This document shows positions 1 through 7,311 of a stretch of 64,000 nt of DNA, in pieces. The notes under the pieces are model-generated. The model was not told where the DNA came from. It ran no database searches and was given only the letters and a program-made list of their open reading frames with translations. How positions within the stretch are numbered: position 1 is the first letter of the stretch; each line of letters opens with the position of its first letter. The DNA lies in contig NZ_MRTD01000018.1 in assembly GCF_001956295.1 (NCBI RefSeq), positions 62,001-126,000 of the forward strand, read 5' to 3'. This stretch comes from Paenibacillus sp. FSL A5-0031. GTDB lineage: Bacteria; Bacillota; Bacilli; Paenibacillales; Paenibacillaceae. Position numbers and translations under genes: made by a program.

Positions 1-984
1 AGCAAAGCACTAGGACTTGTTGCAGCACTGCTTTTGCTTATCGTATCTGCTGCTGTAAGTGTCCTTTTTGGACTAAAAAGCTTTGATTTTGCCACAGTGA
101 TTGGAGCGTATTCATCATTTACTGGCAGCGATGAGCAGCTTATCATACGAACATCGAGAGTGCCTCGTGCATTGACTGCTGCTGTCATAGGCTGCAGCCT
201 TGCAATAAGCGGAGTCTTGCTGCAAGCGATGACAAGAAATCCGTTAGCCTCTCCTTCTATACTAGGAGTTAACGCAGGTGCTGCTCTGGCTATAGTAGCG
301 ATGCTGTATTGGTACGGTGCCGTGTTTTCCTTCTCGGAGTTGATGTGGTTTGGTTTTATCGGTGCGGGAATAACAGCATGTCTCATATTTATAATAGCCA
401 TGTTAGGTAATGAGGGCATGACGCCATTAAAGCTGATATTAACAGGATCAGCTTTGGCGTCTTTTGCTTCTTCCATGAATTCATTATTAATGCTGATTAG
501 CAATCAAACACTGGAAGGCGCGCTGTTTTGGCTAACAGGCTCCCTCTCCAATAGCAATATAAACCACACGGTTCAAATGTTGCCCTATTTTATTATTGCA
601 TGGGTGATCGCTCTATTTATGTGTCGCTCCCTCAATATTATGGCGATGGGGGATGAGGTGGCAACAGGGCTTGGACAACGTATGGCATGGATTAGAGTGA
701 TAACGATAGTGATAGTGGTCATACTGGCGGGAGGAAGCGTCGCTCTGGCTGGTCCTATTAGCTTCGTTGGCATTATGATTCCACATATTTCGCGCTGGTT
801 AATTGGAAATGACCATCGGTGGGTTTTACCTTACAGTGCAGTGTTAGGTGCTGCTTTTTTATTGCTGGCTGATTTGTTATCCCGATTTTTGCTTGATTCC
901 AAAGAAGTGCCTGTAGGTGTTACCACGGCAATACTAGGTGTCTTTTTTGTAGTTATGCTCGTAAGGAGGAAGACAATTGGCTAA
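1..984 (+). CDS. FecCD-type iron-siderophore ABC permease, 5' end cut by window edge
   Basis: Membrane permease of the FecCD/BtuC family, which imports ferric siderophores, haem or cobalamin with a binding protein and an ATPase. The frame is open from the first base of the window without a start, so the N-terminus lies upstream; 327 residues are visible. Seen: many hydrophobic segments, the family motif NPLASPSILGVNAGA and the conserved GPISFVGIMIPHISR region that contacts the ATPase. It overlaps the next permease by 8 bp, with an AAGGAGG site inside its 3' end, the usual layout of a FecC-FecD pair. The substrate cannot be told from the permease alone; iron-siderophore is the common case. No ATPase or binding protein follows, so they must lie upstream or elsewhere. 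Confidence 0.93.
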   Translation, partial: SKALGLVAALLLLIVSAAVSVLFGLKSFDFATVIGAYSSFTGSDEQLIIRTSRVPRALTAAVIGCSLAISGVLLQAMTRNPLASPSILGVNAGAALAIVAMLYWYGAVFSFSELMWFGFIGAGITACLIFIIAMLGNEGMTPLKLILTGSALASFASSMNSLLMLISNQTLEGALFWLTGSLSNSNINHTVQMLPYFIIAWVIALFMCRSLNIMAMGDEVATGLGQRMAWIRVITIVIVVILAGGSVALAGPISFVGIMIPHISRWLIGNDHRWVLPYSAVLGAAFLLLADLLSRFLLDSKEVPVGVTTAILGVFFVVMLVRRKTIG

Positions 985-1987
985 ATCTAGCAAACGATTC
1001 GTTTCTTTAAAAATTGTTGCGCTGGCTCTCCTTTTGGTTGTTGCGCTTATATTTAGCATCGGGATCGGGAGTTTACATGTCTCAATATTGGATGTTATAA
1101 AAGCGATGTTAGGCATGGGTGAGCAGAAGTATCAGTTTATTCTATTTGAATTGCGTTTGCCACGCATAACTGCTGCTATTTTAGTAGGTGCAGCCATGGC
1201 TATTTCCGGTGCGATATTACAAGCGTTGGTAAGAAACCCGCTGGCTTCGCCTGATTTAATGGGGACAACTTCTGGAGCTACGGCGGCGGTAGTCGCATGC
1301 ATTACGATAATGAATGGACAAATAAGTGTTGCATGGCTGCCACTCGCTGGATTGGTAGGAGGCTGCGTTGCTTCAGCTTTAACGTATTTGCTTGCTTGGA
1401 AGAATGGAAGCTCACCATTCAGAATGGCGATGATTGGCGTATCGATTTCCTCCGCGTTTGCGGCATTAACGGTTTATTTTACAATTGCAGGCCCTATCTA
1501 TTTGGTAGCTCAGGCATTAGGCTGGATGGCGGGAACGGTATATGGAACGTCTTGGAATCATGTTATCGTGTTGGCGCCATGGGTAATCATTTGCGGCCTT
1601 ATCGCTTTTTTTCAATCGAGAACGCTAAACATATTAGAGGTTGGCGATCAGATTGCAACTGGCGTAGGAGTGAGGGTGGAGAAGAAGAGATTCCTGTTCA
1701 TCGCATTAAGTGTCATTCTAGCTAGTGCAGCTGTTGGAATTGCAGGGGGAATTAGTTTTATAGGGTTAATGGCGCCCCATTTGGCTCGTAAAATTGTAGG
1801 CAATAATAATAATGTGGTCTTGGTTGCTTCGGCGTTAATCGGCGCATTGTTGTTATTGCTGGCTGATCTTATCGGCAGAACCGTCTTTGTTCCAAAGGAT
1901 ATACCGGCGGGGATATTTACGGCTGTATTGGGTGCTCCATTTTTTGTGTATTTGATGTATAAGCAGGGTAAACGGAGTTTAAAATAG
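977..1987 (+). CDS. FecCD-type iron-siderophore ABC permease (second subunit)
   Basis: Second permease of the same importer, 336 residues, forming a heterodimer with the upstream gene product in FhuB/FhuG- or FeuB/FeuC-type systems. The TTG start lies 7 bases after an AAGGAGG site at 963-969. Seen: hydrophobic throughout, NPLASPDLMGTTSGA and GISFIGLMAPHLARK, the same two landmarks as its partner. It is the last gene of the operon: a stem-loop with a T-run follows within 50 bases. Fur regulation would be expected for an iron system, but the operon promoter is outside the window. Substrate unassigned. Confidence 0.94.
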   Translation: MAKSSKRFVSLKIVALALLLVVALIFSIGIGSLHVSILDVIKAMLGMGEQKYQFILFELRLPRITAAILVGAAMAISGAILQALVRNPLASPDLMGTTSGATAAVVACITIMNGQISVAWLPLAGLVGGCVASALTYLLAWKNGSSPFRMAMIGVSISSAFAALTVYFTIAGPIYLVAQALGWMAGTVYGTSWNHVIVLAPWVIICGLIAFFQSRTLNILEVGDQIATGVGVRVEKKRFLFIALSVILASAAVGIAGGISFIGLMAPHLARKIVGNNNNVVLVASALIGALLLLLADLIGRTVFVPKDIPAGIFTAVLGAPFFVYLMYKQGKRSLK

Positions 1988-1997
1988 AGCGTACTTG

Positions 1998-2037
1998 TCC
2001 GCTGAGTCAGCTATTCCTGACTTAGCGGATTTTTTAT
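1998..2037 (+). terminator. Rho-independent terminator of the iron permease operon
   Basis: A 13-base stem (TCCGCTGAGTCAG pairing with CTGACTTAGCGGA, one G-T pair) with a 6-base loop is followed by TTTTTTAT. It sits just after the second permease stop codon. Confidence 0.9.
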
Positions 2038-2089
2038 AACTGCATTGCTGGGGCAACTAGAAGCATGATAGTATTTCAAGTAATGGAAT

Positions 2090-2107
2090 GTTACTAAATG
2101 GTTACTA
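2090..2107 (+). promoter_or_regulatory. Tandem GTTACTA direct repeats, candidate MocR operator
   Basis: Two identical heptamers GTTACTA start 11 bp apart, one helical turn, about 55-70 bases ahead of the MocR-type start codon. MocR/PdxR regulators are known to bind direct repeats near their own promoters, so autoregulation is the likely role. No convincing -35/-10 pair could be assigned alongside. Confidence 0.4.
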
Positions 2108-2161
2108 GAATAAATTTAAGCAATCCATAAATTAATCCGAATACAACTAGAGGTGAACGGG

Positions 2162-3592
2162 ATGCTGAAAATTAACCGTGAGGACAAGCGCCCAATATGG
2201 CAACAACTGCTTGATCAAGCAATCCATAATATCACAACCGGCAAATGGCCGCCAGGCGAGTTGCTGCTGCCTTCCCGTGAACTCGCACTATTAGTGGGTG
2301 TTTCTCGATCAACGATACAGATTGTTTATGAGGAATTATTTAGTCGCGGCTACACGGTTACTTCAAGGCGCGGCGGAACAAGGGTGAGCGACTGGACCAG
2401 CAGAACAAGTTTTACAGAGGATGTGAAACCTCAAGGGCCTATCACCCCAGAGTTACCTTTATTAAACGAGGCAGTCAGTCATTTGCAGAGCTGGTTTAGA
2501 GGGAAAGAATATCAAAATGTTGAGATCGATTTCAGCCCGCATGAGCCGTATTTGGATCAACATTTTCAGAAAAACTGGAGACAATCATTTTTGCAAGCCT
2601 CGAAAGAAACGGACCTGGACAGTTGGACATATGGCAACGCTTATGGTTTCGCTCCACTACGCGAGCAGATTGGGCGTTATCTGTCACTCGAGCGAGGTAT
2701 TCACGTGCATATCGATCAAATTATTTTAACTTCGGGCGCACAACATAGCCTTGATTTGATCGCTCAAGCACTTTTAAATGAAGGAGAAACGGTTTCCGTA
2801 GAAGATCCCGGGTTCCCCGCCGCATGGATGGCCATGAAATATCGGCGGATGAAGGTTGTTCCTGTCCCTGTTGATGATTACGGATTACAGGTAGACCACA
2901 TTCATCCACAATCAAAGCTTGTTTATGTTACGCCTTCACATCAGTGTGCAGTTGGGGTAATCCTGTCGGAGCCCCGCAGGCAACAATTGCTACATATGGC
3001 TGCACAGCAGCAATTTTGGATTGTGGAAGACGACTATGACAGCGAGTTTCGGTATCGTGGCGACCCGTTGCCTACGTTGTTTAGCCAGCAATCTCAGAAC
3101 ACATTGTATATGATGAGTTTTTCAAAAATGATTGCTCCTGGTATACGAATATCCGCAATCATTGGACCCCAAAAAGCCATTCGCCAGCTAGCACAAGTCC
3201 AAGAGCTAACCTATCGTCACCTTCCGATTATGGAGCAATTAACGCTTACACACTTTATTGAACATGGGTATTTCATGCGTCATATGAGAAGGGTCAGAAA
3301 TGTATATCGGCGCAGACATGAAGCGATGTCGAAAGCCATTAGCTCATCTGGCTTAGGAGAACGTTTCAAGCTAAGCGGCGTAGAAACGGGATTACACATG
3401 TTTTTAGAAGCGGAAGACTCGTTTAACGAACAAGCCTTTACGAACCAAGCGCTAGAAAAGGGAGTACGTGTTTATCCGCTTAGCCATTATTGTTTGGAAA
3501 GTAATCGAAAAGGGTGGGTGCTTGGTTTTGCTAAAGTAGATGAGTCAGCAATAAAAGAAGGGATTTATCGTCTTGCGGAGATGCTGCTATAA
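2162..3592 (+). CDS. MocR/PdxR-family transcriptional regulator (GntR HTH + aminotransferase fold)
   Basis: 476-residue PLP-binding regulator. An N-terminal GntR winged helix (about residues 5-75, with VSRSTIQIVYEELFSRGY) is joined to a fold-type I aminotransferase-like domain (about 110-470). The PLP lysine is K322 in MSFSKMIAPG, and the VEDDYDSEF aspartates are present. The ATG is chosen because AGAGGTG lies 6 bases upstream; a GTG 9 bases earlier overlaps that site. In this family the aminotransferase domain senses PLP or an amino acid rather than catalysing turnover. PdxR of Gram-positives controls pdxST, which is not next door here, but the two following genes on the other strand both belong to PLP-related families. 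The target is therefore inferred, not shown. Confidence 0.9.
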   Translation: MLKINREDKRPIWQQLLDQAIHNITTGKWPPGELLLPSRELALLVGVSRSTIQIVYEELFSRGYTVTSRRGGTRVSDWTSRTSFTEDVKPQGPITPELPLLNEAVSHLQSWFRGKEYQNVEIDFSPHEPYLDQHFQKNWRQSFLQASKETDLDSWTYGNAYGFAPLREQIGRYLSLERGIHVHIDQIILTSGAQHSLDLIAQALLNEGETVSVEDPGFPAAWMAMKYRRMKVVPVPVDDYGLQVDHIHPQSKLVYVTPSHQCAVGVILSEPRRQQLLHMAAQQQFWIVEDDYDSEFRYRGDPLPTLFSQQSQNTLYMMSFSKMIAPGIRISAIIGPQKAIRQLAQVQELTYRHLPIMEQLTLTHFIEHGYFMRHMRRVRNVYRRRHEAMSKAISSSGLGERFKLSGVETGLHMFLEAEDSFNEQAFTNQALEKGVRVYPLSHYCLESNRKGWVLGFAKVDESAIKEGIYRLAEMLL

Positions 3593-3688
3593 TTCGAACA
3601 TCTCCGTCTCTTGGGTGAGTCGATCTGTCTCTGTATTTATGATCATGTTTCCTACTATTTCTGCTGAGCTTGTTCTATTCTACTCATT

Positions 3689-4429
3689 CTAAATGTTTTG
3701 TGCGGTTTCATCCCAGTAATACTCATCCGGTAAATATCGCTTGCCAAATACGCTTGTCCCTACTCTTATAATGGTTGCCCCTTCTTCAATAGCAACCTTG
3801 AAATCCCCAGACATGCCCATCGAGAGAATATCCATTGTTACCCTAGGCAGCTCCTTCTCTATAATCTGTGATTGAATTTGTTTTAATAAGCGGAAGCAAC
3901 GCCTTGTCTCGTCATTTGTAGCATTCAGTTTTCCAATAGTCATCAAGCCTTTAACATTTAAGGTTTCAAAATGAGACAATTGTTGAACCAACTCCAGTGC
4001 AGATTCCGGTAAAACACCGAATTTGCTTTCTTCAAATGATGTATTGACTTGTACCAAGATATCCAAAGTTTTGTTTTCTTTAAGGAGCTGCTGATGCAAG
4101 GCTTTTCCGAGCTTCAAACGATCCACAGAATGAATAAGGGTGACATACTTAACAACATCCTTCACTTTATTCGTTTGCAGATGTCCGATAAAATGCCATT
4201 CTACTTGGTTGTACTGCTGCATTAGCGGGAATTTCTCGCGAAGTTCTTGAGCTTTATTTTCGCCAAAAAATACCTCACCCGCTTGTATGGCAATGCGCAA
4301 CTTTTCAAGCTGAACCGTTTTTGTCGCTAACAAAAGCTTCACTTCATCTTTCTTGCGTCCTGAGTACTGGCAAGCCAATTCCATCTGATCCCTTACGGAT
4401 CTTAGATTTTGTTCAATGAAATGGACCAT
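3689..4429 (-). CDS. YggS/PROSC-family PLP homeostasis protein
   Basis: 246-residue fold-type III PLP-binding protein that buffers and delivers cofactor and lacks known catalytic activity. Seen: PLP lysine K37 in LLLATKTVQ, the WHFIGHLQTNKVK signature, a SMGMSGDF phosphate-binding loop and a C-terminal RVGTSVFGKR. Length matches the family (220-250). The usual Bacillota gene sits in the ylm/sepF cell-division cluster; here it is alone beside a MocR regulator and a PNPOx-fold gene, so this may be a second copy. The start follows an AAGG about 10 bases upstream. It faces the MocR gene tail to tail with no clear terminator between. Confidence 0.92.
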   Translation of the reverse strand: MVHFIEQNLRSVRDQMELACQYSGRKKDEVKLLLATKTVQLEKLRIAIQAGEVFFGENKAQELREKFPLMQQYNQVEWHFIGHLQTNKVKDVVKYVTLIHSVDRLKLGKALHQQLLKENKTLDILVQVNTSFEESKFGVLPESALELVQQLSHFETLNVKGLMTIGKLNATNDETRRCFRLLKQIQSQIIEKELPRVTMDILSMGMSGDFKVAIEEGATIIRVGTSVFGKRYLPDEYYWDETAQNI

Positions 4430-4505
4430 GTTCGTTCAGCCTTCTTTCTGGAAACGCACAGACTATGCGCAATGTTTTTTCTGTATAGTCATCCATTAGA
4501 CTTTT

Positions 4506-5027
4506 TTACTTGTACATTTTTTCTGCTTCAATCGGATTTTCTTTTGCTGTTATTTGATGAGGATCAATTCGGTACACCTGAACAGATGTATTGAAAACAG
4601 CAGACCTGTATTTATCTACATGCTGTTTGGACAATGGGCGGTTATAATAACCAGGCACATATTTGTTGAGCATTTCCTGCAACATATATGTAGCTTCATC
4701 CAGATCAACGATGAGCTCGGCCTTGCCGAAAATCATGACACTCATATAAGCTGTGTCCGTCTTAGCCGGTACTGGATCAGTAATGGTTCCATATTCTTCA
4801 CAAACCGTAAAACAAACCTCAGGGTTTACACTCATGACCTGATTGCGTCTCCCGCCTGCGGCACCATGAAAATAAAGCTTCTCATTTGCCCAAACAAAGT
4901 TGAGCGGAACAACATAGGGCAGCAGACCATCAACCATGCCTAGATGGCCAATTCGCGCTTTGCTCAGGAAAGCTTCAATTTTGTTGCTATCGAGCACCTC
5001 TCTAATCTTGTAACGAACCATATCCAT
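4506..5027 (-). CDS. Pyridoxamine 5'-phosphate oxidase-fold flavoprotein family protein
   Basis: 173-residue split-barrel (PNPOx-like) protein. Seen: SKARIGHLGMVDGLLPYVVPLNF near the N-terminus read in two parts (the strand that lines the flavin pocket), KLYFHGAAGGRRNQ, and a C-terminal QVYRIDPHQITAKE. This resembles the NimA/flavin-nucleotide-binding subgroup more than true PdxH, so the reaction is unknown. Start: an ATG 9 bases after AAGGAG; an in-frame TTG 18 bases further up overlaps that site and was not used. It precedes the YggS-like gene on the same strand with a 76-base gap, so the two may be co-transcribed. The link to B6 metabolism is suggested by the neighbours only. Confidence 0.85.
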   Translation of the reverse strand: MDMVRYKIREVLDSNKIEAFLSKARIGHLGMVDGLLPYVVPLNFVWANEKLYFHGAAGGRRNQVMSVNPEVCFTVCEEYGTITDPVPAKTDTAYMSVMIFGKAELIVDLDEATYMLQEMLNKYVPGYYNRPLSKQHVDKYRSAVFNTSVQVYRIDPHQITAKENPIEAEKMYK

Positions 5028-5249
5028 TCTCAACCACTCCTTCAATACTGATTTATTTTCGCTAGCATATCAGTTATTGGAGTGAGTAAGTAGATCCAAA
5101 AATGCGTTTATCGAGCAATCCATAATTATTTGGTGGTTTGGAAATTTCTATAGCATTGCCACTCGGAGGAACAATGCGTCTGAATCTATCGCAATAACTT
5201 TTCGCCGAGTTGGCTTCATCAGCGATTAAATCAAGATTCAACGAGCCTG

Positions 5250-5278
5250 TTGACATTTCTAAAAGTTAACGATATTCT
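5250..5278 (+). promoter_or_regulatory. Sigma-A promoter of the TetR gene
   Basis: TTGACA, 17 bases, TATTCT. The predicted start of transcription falls a few bases before the palindromic operator at 5291, leaving a leader of about 70 bases before the chosen ATG. Confidence 0.7.
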
Positions 5279-5290
5279 AAAAGAAATTAT

Positions 5291-5306
5291 GTTAGTGAGT
5301 ACTAAC
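5291..5306. promoter_or_regulatory. TetR operator, copy 1
   Basis: GTTAGTGAGTACTAAC: inverted half-sites GTTAGT and ACTAAC around GAGT, just downstream of the promoter. The first 12 bases recur exactly in front of the SRPBCC gene at 5944, which ties both sites to one regulator. Confidence 0.65.
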
Positions 5307-5354
5307 TATAAACATCTAGGATCTACTAAAATAAATGAGGATTTGGAGAACAGG

Positions 5355-5930
5355 ATGACCACCGACAATAAAAGCAAGCTGATGCTGGCAGCAATCGATT
5401 TAATGGCTGAGAAAGGCTACAAAGGCGTATCAACGAAAGAGATAGCTGCAGCGGCGGGCGTCAGCGAGATGACCTTGTTCCGCAATTTTGGAAGCAAGCA
5501 AAATCTATTGGACAAAGCAGTCGATCATTATCATTATTCGATTGAAATGACTAAGATTTTTCATGAAAAAGTAATTTGGGATTTGAGAGCGGATTTGCTC
5601 ATGATAAGCCAAATGTATCATGAGATCATGGATCGAAACCGTAAACTGTTTCTTATTGTTTTGAGCGACAACGAGCTCGCCGAGATTCGTGAGAAGGCGC
5701 AGAAGCATCCGCGGAAACTATTGGAGCTATTGACGAATTATTTTGCAGACATGCAGGAAAAGAACAAACTGATTGCAACCGATGCGGAAACACAGGCGAT
5801 TACCTTCATGTGGATGAATTATGGAGCTTTCATAACACAGCTATTTGGTGCGTCATCCATCACTAAGGTGACCCAACAAAATTTTATGCAATCGAGCATT
5901 GAATTGTTTGTTAGAGCTCTGACTCCGTAG
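5355..5930 (+). CDS. TetR/AcrR-family transcriptional regulator
   Basis: 191-residue one-component repressor. The N-terminal helix-turn-helix is typical (IAAAAGVSEMTLFRNFGSK, about residues 32-50), followed by an all-helical ligand domain of unknown specificity. The start is the ATG 6 bases after GGAG; the frame is open 105 bases further up, but that stretch covers the operator and so is read as leader. The downstream SRPBCC gene is 50 bases away and carries a second copy of the same operator, so the two likely form an autoregulated unit. The inducer is not known. Confidence 0.9.
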   Translation: MTTDNKSKLMLAAIDLMAEKGYKGVSTKEIAAAAGVSEMTLFRNFGSKQNLLDKAVDHYHYSIEMTKIFHEKVIWDLRADLLMISQMYHEIMDRNRKLFLIVLSDNELAEIREKAQKHPRKLLELLTNYFADMQEKNKLIATDAETQAITFMWMNYGAFITQLFGASSITKVTQQNFMQSSIELFVRALTP

Positions 5931-5943
5931 TTTTTAAGCATTA

Positions 5944-5959
5944 GTTAGTGAGTACCTAC
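5944..5959. promoter_or_regulatory. TetR operator, copy 2
   Basis: GTTAGTGAGTACCTAC differs from copy 1 only in the right half-site. It lies 21 bases ahead of the SRPBCC start codon, where a bound repressor would block a local promoter or a transcribing polymerase. Confidence 0.6.
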
Positions 5960-5980
5960 AACCATTTGGGAGGTGTTGTA

Positions 5981-6439
5981 ATGAGCAATAAACAATATGC
6001 CGTATCAGGAAAAATAGTTGGTCAAACGGCATCGGTGGGTTATCAAGTTGGTGTTCGGAGAACGTTTCCGATTTCGCGAGAAGAGGCATGGGCGTTTCTT
6101 ACCTCTACCGAAGGGCTGAAATTATGGCTCGGCAGCCTATCTTTCTTAAACTTGCACAAGGGAGAGACTTTTACGACTCCTGAAGGTATTTCTGGTGAAT
6201 TCAGGGTTGTAAAACCGTTTCAGCAGCTTCGGTTAAAGTGGGAGAAGAACGAATGGGAGAAACCATCGACGCTGCAAATCCGGCTGCTATCCGATAACCC
6301 TGACAAAACAACGATCAGTTTCCATCAAGAGAATCTGGATCATCCGAATACGCGTGAACAAATGAAGCTTTATTGGGAAGATGTATTGATGGCCATTAGA
6401 CTTAAGACAAGTGATCCCGTAAATGATGAAAGGAGATAA
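5981..6439 (+). CDS. SRPBCC/AHSA1-domain protein
   Basis: 152-residue START-like fold protein of the AHSA1 (activator of Hsp90 ATPase homologue 1) group. Seen: VRRTFPISREEAWAFLTS at the start of the fold, a central GEFRVVKPFQQLRLKWE strand and a C-terminal helix with MKLYWEDVLMAIR. Such proteins bind hydrophobic ligands; the bacterial members mostly have no assigned function. Start: an ATG 5 bases after GGGAGGTG; a GTG 33 bases up overlaps the operator. The TetR-operator upstream suggests induction by the TetR ligand. Confidence 0.85.
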   Translation: MSNKQYAVSGKIVGQTASVGYQVGVRRTFPISREEAWAFLTSTEGLKLWLGSLSFLNLHKGETFTTPEGISGEFRVVKPFQQLRLKWEKNEWEKPSTLQIRLLSDNPDKTTISFHQENLDHPNTREQMKLYWEDVLMAIRLKTSDPVNDERR

Positions 6440-6445
6440 ATAAAT

Positions 6446-6520
6446 ATGAATAAGCCCAGTCATATCAATCTTCGAGTAAACCATTTGGAAAGCTTGCTGC
6501 GCGATGAGGTCAGAGGTTAG
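6446..6520 (+). pseudogene. Short remnant of a glyoxalase-like gene
   Basis: A 24-codon frame with a good AAGGAG site 10 bases upstream encodes MNKPSHINLRVNHLE and then stops. The opening resembles the first beta strand of glyoxalase/bleomycin-resistance-fold proteins, which often begin with HINLRV..LE. The rest of the fold is missing and a terminator follows, so this looks like a truncated gene; a genuine short peptide cannot be excluded. Confidence 0.35.
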
Positions 6521-6539
6521 GCTCCAAATAAACTTCACA

Positions 6540-6583
6540 AACAACAAATAAACTACTTCATCTGAAGTGGTTTATTTGTTGTT
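6540..6583. terminator. Bidirectional terminator
   Basis: A 21-base stem with one G-T pair and a 2-base loop, with A-rich left and T-rich right flanks, ends transcription of the TetR-SRPBCC unit and of the MarR gene arriving from the other side. Confidence 0.85.
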
Positions 6584-6675
6584 TGGCGGGGCCTTGCAAG
6601 GGGATCCAATGATCGAGCAAGCCCAATTAGGCGATTTTTTAGGATCATGTCGTACATTTTTTAGCCTTGGCCAAT

Positions 6676-7146
6676 TCAAAGGATCTCATTATTTTGCTCA
6701 AATCCATTAATGGACTTAAGCATTTCGATAAATGTATCAAGTTGTTGATTATCCCATTGGGATATGCGTTCATAAAAAACGTTTTCCTTTTCCCGCAGAG
6801 CATCAAACGTTTTTTTGCGTCCAAGTTCTGTGAGAGTAAAAAGTATCGCTCGGCGATCATCCGGAGAACCTTCCCTTTTTACATAACCCAAAATCTCTAG
6901 TTGTTTGACGAGACGGCTGACCGAGCTTCGGTCCATAGCAGTTGAATCTGCCAAAATAGAGGCGCTTGTTGGACCATGGGAGTACAGCCATCTCACAATA
7001 TGGAAAGCCGCTGGTTGTATTGAGGAATCGAAATAAGCAGAAGTTCTGACATTCAGCGCATGCGAGGCGCTGATGAGGGCGTTAATTTGTTCGCCGAGCT
7101 TCAGCTCTAATTGTCCTCTCAGCGTGTCTTTACGTTCTTCATTCAT
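6676..7146 (-). CDS. MarR-family transcriptional regulator
   Basis: 156-residue winged-helix repressor. Seen: the recognition helix region STAMDRSSVSRLVKQLEILG and the wing signature REGSPDDRRAILFTLTELG (DxRRxxxxLTxxG). Start: ATG 8 bases after AGGTGG; a GTG four codons up overlaps that site. It is divergent to an SDR gene, and the shared 165-base region carries two near-palindromic sites, one on the SDR promoter, so it probably represses both the SDR gene and itself. The inducer is unknown. Confidence 0.92.
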   Translation of the reverse strand: MNEERKDTLRGQLELKLGEQINALISASHALNVRTSAYFDSSIQPAAFHIVRWLYSHGPTSASILADSTAMDRSSVSRLVKQLEILGYVKREGSPDDRRAILFTLTELGRKKTFDALREKENVFYERISQWDNQQLDTFIEMLKSINGFEQNNEIL

Positions 7147-7197
7147 TATTGGTACCACCTAACCTAGATTTTTCAAAGATAGCACATTCTATATTTA

Positions 7198-7241
7198 ATT
7201 GACATATATCAATCACTTATATATAGTGGACATATATCAAT
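7198..7241 (+). promoter_or_regulatory. SDR promoter with two MarR operator-like sites
   Basis: TTGACA (7199), 17 bases, TATAGT (7222) form a near-ideal promoter toward the SDR gene. The 13-mer GACATATATCAAT occurs twice, 28 bp apart; with its left flank the first copy reads ATTGACATATATCAAT, an imperfect palindrome of MarR type that covers the -35 box. The second copy sits just after the -10 box. Confidence 0.7.
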
Positions 7242-7311
7242 TATATATTTTCGGCAATAAGATGTCAAAATGACCGTGAAAAACATGCAATCCATATAAA
7301 GGAGAATGAAG

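Larger units (their letters stand above)
5028..5354. other. 327-base intergenic region between PNPOx-fold and TetR genes
   Basis: Holds the promoter and operator of the TetR gene at its right end. The left 200 bases contain no gene I can support. A 60-codon minus-strand frame covers much of it but has no ribosome binding site and no recognisable similarity. Confidence 0.6.

Noticed and set aside
4409..4594. 61-codon plus-strand frame across the YggS/PNPOx gap
   Set aside because: Mostly antisense to real genes and hydrophobic only by chance; no ribosome site.
5074..5256. 60-codon minus-strand frame between the PNPOx-fold and TetR genes
   Set aside because: No ribosome binding site, and its 5' end covers the TetR promoter.
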